Source: Armatimonas rosea (GTDB lineage Bacteria; Armatimonadota; Armatimonadia; Armatimonadales; Armatimonadaceae). Taken from it: DNA of 64,000 nucleotides. Position 1 is the first letter of the stretch, and each line of letters starts with the position of its first letter. The stretch lies in contig NZ_JACHGW010000002.1 in the NCBI RefSeq assembly GCF_014202505.1, positions 1,054,001 to 1,118,000 of the forward strand, written 5' to 3'. The notes below the pieces were generated by a model. That model saw nothing but the letters and a program-made list of their open reading frames with translations, was not told the origin of the DNA and did no database searches. The translations under genes were made by a program, and so were the position numbers. This document shows positions 60,599 through 64,000 of the stretch, piece after piece.

Positions 60599-60660
60599 CG
60601 CCGACGGGTTAGCCGCCGATTGAAATCGGCGTCTGCAATGGCGTCGTCCCTCCGCCGCAA
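60599..60660. repeat. Palindromic intergenic element
   Basis: It contains GCCGATTGAAATCGGC, a 6-bp stem with a TGAA loop, flanked by GCCGACGGGTTAGC and GGCGTCGTCCCTCCG. It looks like a REP-type element seen in many GC-rich genomes, though only one copy is in the window. It spans the proposed start of the DUF4241 gene. Confidence 0.45.
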
Positions 60661-61372
60661 AGCCCGTGCCGGGCTGGGAGTTCTTGCTGAGTTGTACATT
60701 CCGGAACACCTTAAAACCTACCAACCGACGCGGCGATTTACGGTCGCCGTGTCGGAGGGAGGGGGCATCGAAACGTGGGAAGCCCAGATTCACGAAGAGA
60801 AGATCGGCGATCTCACTCTAGCTACAGGAAAGCTGATCGCTACTGATCCGGCGTATGGGAGGTTTCCGGAAGACATTACCCCGTTCACTCGCACGGTGCC
60901 ACCTGGAACCTACTCTGTTGTGTTGGGGATGGTAGATGAGTACACATCGCGACATTATGCATCTAATGTCTATGCTCTGATCTGTTTCTCGGATAACCCA
61001 ATCATCCACTGGGAGCTCGCTCTCTGCCCTGAGCAAAATGCTGATGAGTTGGAGGGGATGCAGTATTTTGGGTTTGGTGTGGACTCAGGTACAGGGTGCT
61101 TTCTGGATGAGGGGCTCAAATACTACCTGGCTCAAGAGGAAGTACAACGACTAATGGGCGACGTGATGACGGGAAACGGTGATATTACTCTGACAATGGA
61201 GAGGGGCGCTCGAATGGTTGTTTTTATTGCTGGGATGGGCGATGGATGCTATCCCTGCTACTGGGGGCTGGATACCCAAGACCAGCCCGTGTGCCTGCTT
61301 GCCGATTTTCAAATCCTACGCTCGCTGGAGGAGCTTCTTTCCATGGGGCAGGTTAGTGAGCCTCGCGTTTGA
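60638..61372 (+). CDS. DUF4241 family protein
   Basis: 244 residues from the ATG at 60638. The first 10-15 residues derive from an intergenic repeat, and a later start near 60690 behind GGGAG is possible. The family signature is clear: TGKLIATDPAYG, TPFTRTVPPGTYSVVLGMV, IHWELALCPEQN and FGFGVDSGTGCFLDE, then GDGCYPCYWGLD. The function of DUF4241 is unknown; such proteins often occur near polymorphic toxin/immunity genes. The GC content is lower than around it. It overlaps the next small gene by 17 nt. Confidence 0.8.
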   Translation: MASSLRRKARAGLGVLAELYIPEHLKTYQPTRRFTVAVSEGGGIETWEAQIHEEKIGDLTLATGKLIATDPAYGRFPEDITPFTRTVPPGTYSVVLGMVDEYTSRHYASNVYALICFSDNPIIHWELALCPEQNADELEGMQYFGFGVDSGTGCFLDEGLKYYLAQEEVQRLMGDVMTGNGDITLTMERGARMVVFIAGMGDGCYPCYWGLDTQDQPVCLLADFQILRSLEELLSMGQVSEPRV

Positions 61373-61730
61373 GCTCCACGATGCACGTCTCGCCTCGGTT
61401 CTGCTAGAGCCGGGGCGAGCCTGTCTCTGCTTCGATGCGCTCTACATTCATGGGGAGACCCACGGCTGGTACCAGAAAGCGGTTCTGGAACTGGGGCAGG
61501 GGAGCATCGCGGGAGCCCTCCCCGAAGAGATGGAAGACAGCTACTTGGTGACGGGAGAGCTAATCGTAGGCGCAGAGACATATCGCAATGTCGTTCCCTT
61601 GCCGCTGGAAACGGCGGAACGCGTCGAACTCACGCTGGAGTTTGCCCTTGGTGAGCGGCTGGTTCTGTCGTGCCGAGGGGCTAGCTTGCGCTTGCTTGGG
61701 GAACCAGGGGCACAGGAGCCGTTGCCTTAG
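61356..61730 (+). CDS. Small beta-rich protein, partner of the DUF4241 gene
   Basis: 124 residues if started at the GTG at 61356; an upstream part of the frame lies within the DUF4241 gene and is unlikely to be coding. FELHDARLASVLLEPGRACLCFDALYIHG and NVVPLPLETAERVELTLEF show a compact beta pattern like small immunity-type proteins. I do not recognise a named family. The overlap implies translational coupling to DUF4241. Confidence 0.55.
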   Translation: MSLAFELHDARLASVLLEPGRACLCFDALYIHGETHGWYQKAVLELGQGSIAGALPEEMEDSYLVTGELIVGAETYRNVVPLPLETAERVELTLEFALGERLVLSCRGASLRLLGEPGAQEPLP

Positions 61731-61844
61731 AAGGTAGGCATTCTTGCTACTACTCTGAGGAATACCTCATACCCGGGGCAATGCCCGTAGTTTCACGCGG
61801 GAGAAATAACACACTTACTCCGACTATCTCTTGTGGTGATACCC

Positions 61845-62411
61845 ATGAGAAAACTCGGAATCGGGCTGGCGGTGAGTACCTTGCTGGTGCTCTTTTGCTT
61901 GCCACACACGGGCTGGCTCCTGCGCGGCCTCTTCCGAGCGATTATCGCGGCGGCGCTCTGGCAGCCCATGCCGGCGGTGCGCATCGAGGGAGATATCGCC
62001 TCGTGGCCGCTCCTCGTGGTGGCGACCTGGGCGCTGGTGGCGCTTTTGGCGACGCTGCTCTGTGGGGGAGTGGCGGGGCTGGTGCTAGGAAATCCCGCGT
62101 ACTGGAGCGACGGCAAGCCCCGCGCGCGGGTGCAGCTGAGCCTGCTGAGTATCCTGATCGGGGGGGCAGCTTGGTGGGGCGCGGGAGCGGCGCATCTGGT
62201 GGGGGCGCAGCGCCTGACCGGGGCGCTCTGTGGGATTGTCCTGCTCTTTCCCCTGGGAATCGCGATGCTGACCCTGGCCTTCCAAGGACGCCAGCGCGGC
62301 AAGGCAGCACCCGTGAGCATCCTCACCGGGCTGGCGACTCTCTCGCTTCCCACCGCCTTTGGCCTGTCGCTGCTCTGCGCGATCTTTCTGCTCCTGACCG
62401 CACGCCCGTAA
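61845..62411 (+). CDS. Integral membrane protein of unknown function
   Basis: 188 residues with about four to five hydrophobic helices: LGIGLAVSTLLVLFCLP, PLLVVATWALVALLATLLCGGV, LSLLSILIGGAAWWGAGAA, LTGALCGIVLLFPLGIAML and AFGLSLLCAIFLLLTA. The ATG at 61845 follows GGTGAT; a GTG four codons earlier is less likely. No family is recognised. It is followed after 33 nt by another membrane protein whose N-terminus (LLVVAFVLTGLHFHPQTAWL) resembles its own (LLVLFCLPHTGWLLRG), so the two may be related or work together. Confidence 0.65.
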   Translation: MRKLGIGLAVSTLLVLFCLPHTGWLLRGLFRAIIAAALWQPMPAVRIEGDIASWPLLVVATWALVALLATLLCGGVAGLVLGNPAYWSDGKPRARVQLSLLSILIGGAAWWGAGAAHLVGAQRLTGALCGIVLLFPLGIAMLTLAFQGRQRGKAAPVSILTGLATLSLPTAFGLSLLCAIFLLLTARP

Positions 62412-62444
62412 CCAACCCATGCCACTCTGCGTTTAGAGCGGCAT

Positions 62445-64000
62445 GAGTGGTCTTGCCAAGAAGAGCCTGCTGGTGGTTGCCTTTGTCTTGACAGGGCTCC
62501 ACTTCCATCCCCAGACTGCCTGGCTGATACGGACACAGTGGCGTGTCGTGTTTGCGGGTGCCGGAGAACGAGTCGGCACTGCGGCACTCGGAAACCTAGG
62601 GGCAAGCCTGGAGGAGCGGGACCAGACGGTCCTCACGCTCGCCCAGCAGCACCCGGAGAGCGTCCCCGTGGTTCTCGCAGCGGCGTTTATCCAAGACGAT
62701 CCCAAAGTCGCGCAGAGGCTCTGTGCGGACCTGGCAAGGCGCTTCCCCCAAGAGCCCGCCGTCGCCGCAGGTGTCCTCCGCGCCTGGCTGACGCGAAACA
62801 ACAGCGCGTTTCTGCCCCACCGCCCCCAAGACGAAGCCGTGCTCCAGCGCCGCTCTCCGCCGAGTGCCTGGCAGCGCCGACTTATTTCGTCGCCGCCACA
62901 GCCCCCAGCGGGCATGGTGACACCGTTTCTGGAGCAGGCCCGGCACGGCGAGGCAATCGACCCCGACAATGCGTTCTTTCCCGCCATGCGCGCCGTGGCC
63001 CTCTTTACCGCGCACCGGGACCAAGAGGCGCTTCAGGCCCTGCACCTCGCCGCGACAAAGCGACGCTGGGACGACTACCACACGGCGATGGTCCAGGGAC
63101 GCCACGAGCTTCTGACCCTCCACTACGGCTCCCACCCCGCTCTTGGGGATTACTCGACAGAGCTGCTCTTCAACTTCCCTGACCTCGGTGCCCTCCGCCG
63201 TGCAAGCCGGCTGGCTCTGGTGCATGCGGTCCGCCGCGAGCTGCTGGGCGACTTGGAAGGAGGCTTCCAGATACGCCGGACGCTCCGCACGCTGGTGACC
63301 CGGCTTCGGGAGAGTGGGTGCCTCTTGCTTTCTCCCCGAACGTTCATGGAGCGGCCGGGAGGGCTCCCAGTGGCGGCCCTCGACGATGTGAAGGAAAGAG
63401 TCCGTGGGGCGGCACTCCGCTGTGTGTACCTGGACTACCTGCGCCACATCGGTCATCCTGAGGAGGCAACGGCGGTGGAGGGCGAGCAGACGGCGTTTCG
63501 CTTGGCACGACAGCAAGCGAACGAAGACGCGAGGAATCTCTACCTGCCTCTGGTAGGTCCCTTGCTCACCTGGGGCTGGAGCCTTGTGTTTTTAGTGGGG
63601 GCCTGTCACGTTCTGATCCTGGGGGCGATCGCCGCGCTCCTGCAGCGCACTGGGCGGATTCGCGCGAGCCTGCCCGCCCATCCGGGGGTGCGTGCCGCGC
63701 TCTGGCTGGTGCTCGGAGTGCTCCCGCTGGTCGCGATTGCCCTGGTGAGCGGCGCGCTCTTCCGCTCTTGGGCACTCTATCCCGCGGCTGGCCTGGGAAT
63801 CTTTGCGCTCGCTCAGCTTGTCCGTACGACGCCACGTGGTCGGCGCTGGCGCAGTGCGGGCTGGCTCCTCGCCGCGCTGGCGGGGCTTGCTGCTCTGGCC
63901 ACGCTGCTCTACCTGCCGCTATCGGGGGCGCTGGCACTGCGCTCGGCCGTGCTGGGCTCCGGGGAGGGCTGTGGCTGTGGCGAACCCGACGACGAGGTGG
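62445..64000 (+). CDS. Large membrane protein with helical repeat region (3' truncated by window end)
   Basis: The frame is open from the ATG at 62445 to the last base, giving about 518 residues. An N-terminal hydrophobic segment (KKSLLVVAFVLTGLHFHP) is followed by about 340 helical, TPR-like residues (LAQQHPESVPVVLAAAF, CADLARRFPQEPAVAAGVLRAWL). At least four membrane helices follow from about residue 373, then a Cys motif GEGCGCGEPDDEV at the edge. No family is recognised. The frame lacks a stop inside the window, so length and C-terminus are unknown. Confidence 0.75.

Overview
The window is gene-dense, GC-rich chromosomal DNA from a free-living, diderm, polysaccharide-degrading bacterium. 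Three PEP-CTERM proteins, a DUF1552/DUF1592 pair, many sulfatases, an outer-membrane beta-barrel protein with a C-terminal Phe and many 4-base start/stop overlaps suggest Armatimonadota (Armatimonas-like). Planctomycetota or Acidobacteriota remain possible. This placement is inference; there is no rRNA or other phylogenetic marker. No tRNA, rRNA, CRISPR array, IS transposase or prophage was seen.

Layout. (1) 1-3551: tail of an unknown gene, then a DUF5060/TIM-barrel glycosidase-like protein and a pectate lyase, overlapping head to tail. (2) 3534-20280: a stress-response island. It holds an ECF sigma factor, an ANTAR response regulator, a PAS/HisKA_2 histidine kinase, GH130 and GT4 enzymes, BON, PRC-barrel, YihY, FAS1, CurA-like and DUF6544 proteins, and two PEP-CTERM proteins. 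Six promoters share a GGGAACC - 15/16 nt - CATA(G)GA pattern that reads as one ECF regulon. (3) 20325-26581: a divergent copper-resistance locus with csoR, a CopZ-like chaperone and copA on one side and three secreted Cys- or His-containing proteins on the other. Two CsoR-type operators lie between them. (4) 26612-43943: a long plus-strand locus for a sulfated, probably fucose-containing polysaccharide. It encodes a four-carbon acid sugar kinase, alpha-L-fucosidase, four sulfatases, a heparinase II/III-like lyase, two FAD-dependent oxidoreductases, a SASA esterase, a dienelactone hydrolase and a PEP-CTERM protein. Most genes overlap by 1-4 bases. (5) 43927-51378: minus-strand YncE/phosphoesterase fusion, DUF1552, DUF1592-type cytochrome-like protein and an ankyrin protein. 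(6) 51469-57771: Uma2 nuclease, a VapC-like toxin pair, and a three-gene restriction/defence-like operon of two DNA methyltransferase-like proteins and a GIY-YIG/helicase protein. (7) 57772-64000: a 21-nt tandem repeat, an unknown Ala-rich protein, ilvD, a DUF4241 pair, and two membrane proteins, the last running off the window.

Several short interspersed repeats sit between or inside genes. A MITE-like family of about 125-130 bp has three copies with a common 25-nt core, one apparently read in frame into an esterase signal peptide. A separate 52-bp inverted pair lies between the copZ-like gene and copA and carries compensatory changes in its hairpins.

The genes combine into a picture of a plant or algal polysaccharide degrader with a dedicated ECF-controlled stress programme and CsoR copper homeostasis. 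Several promoters sit so close to their start codons that leaderless transcripts are likely.
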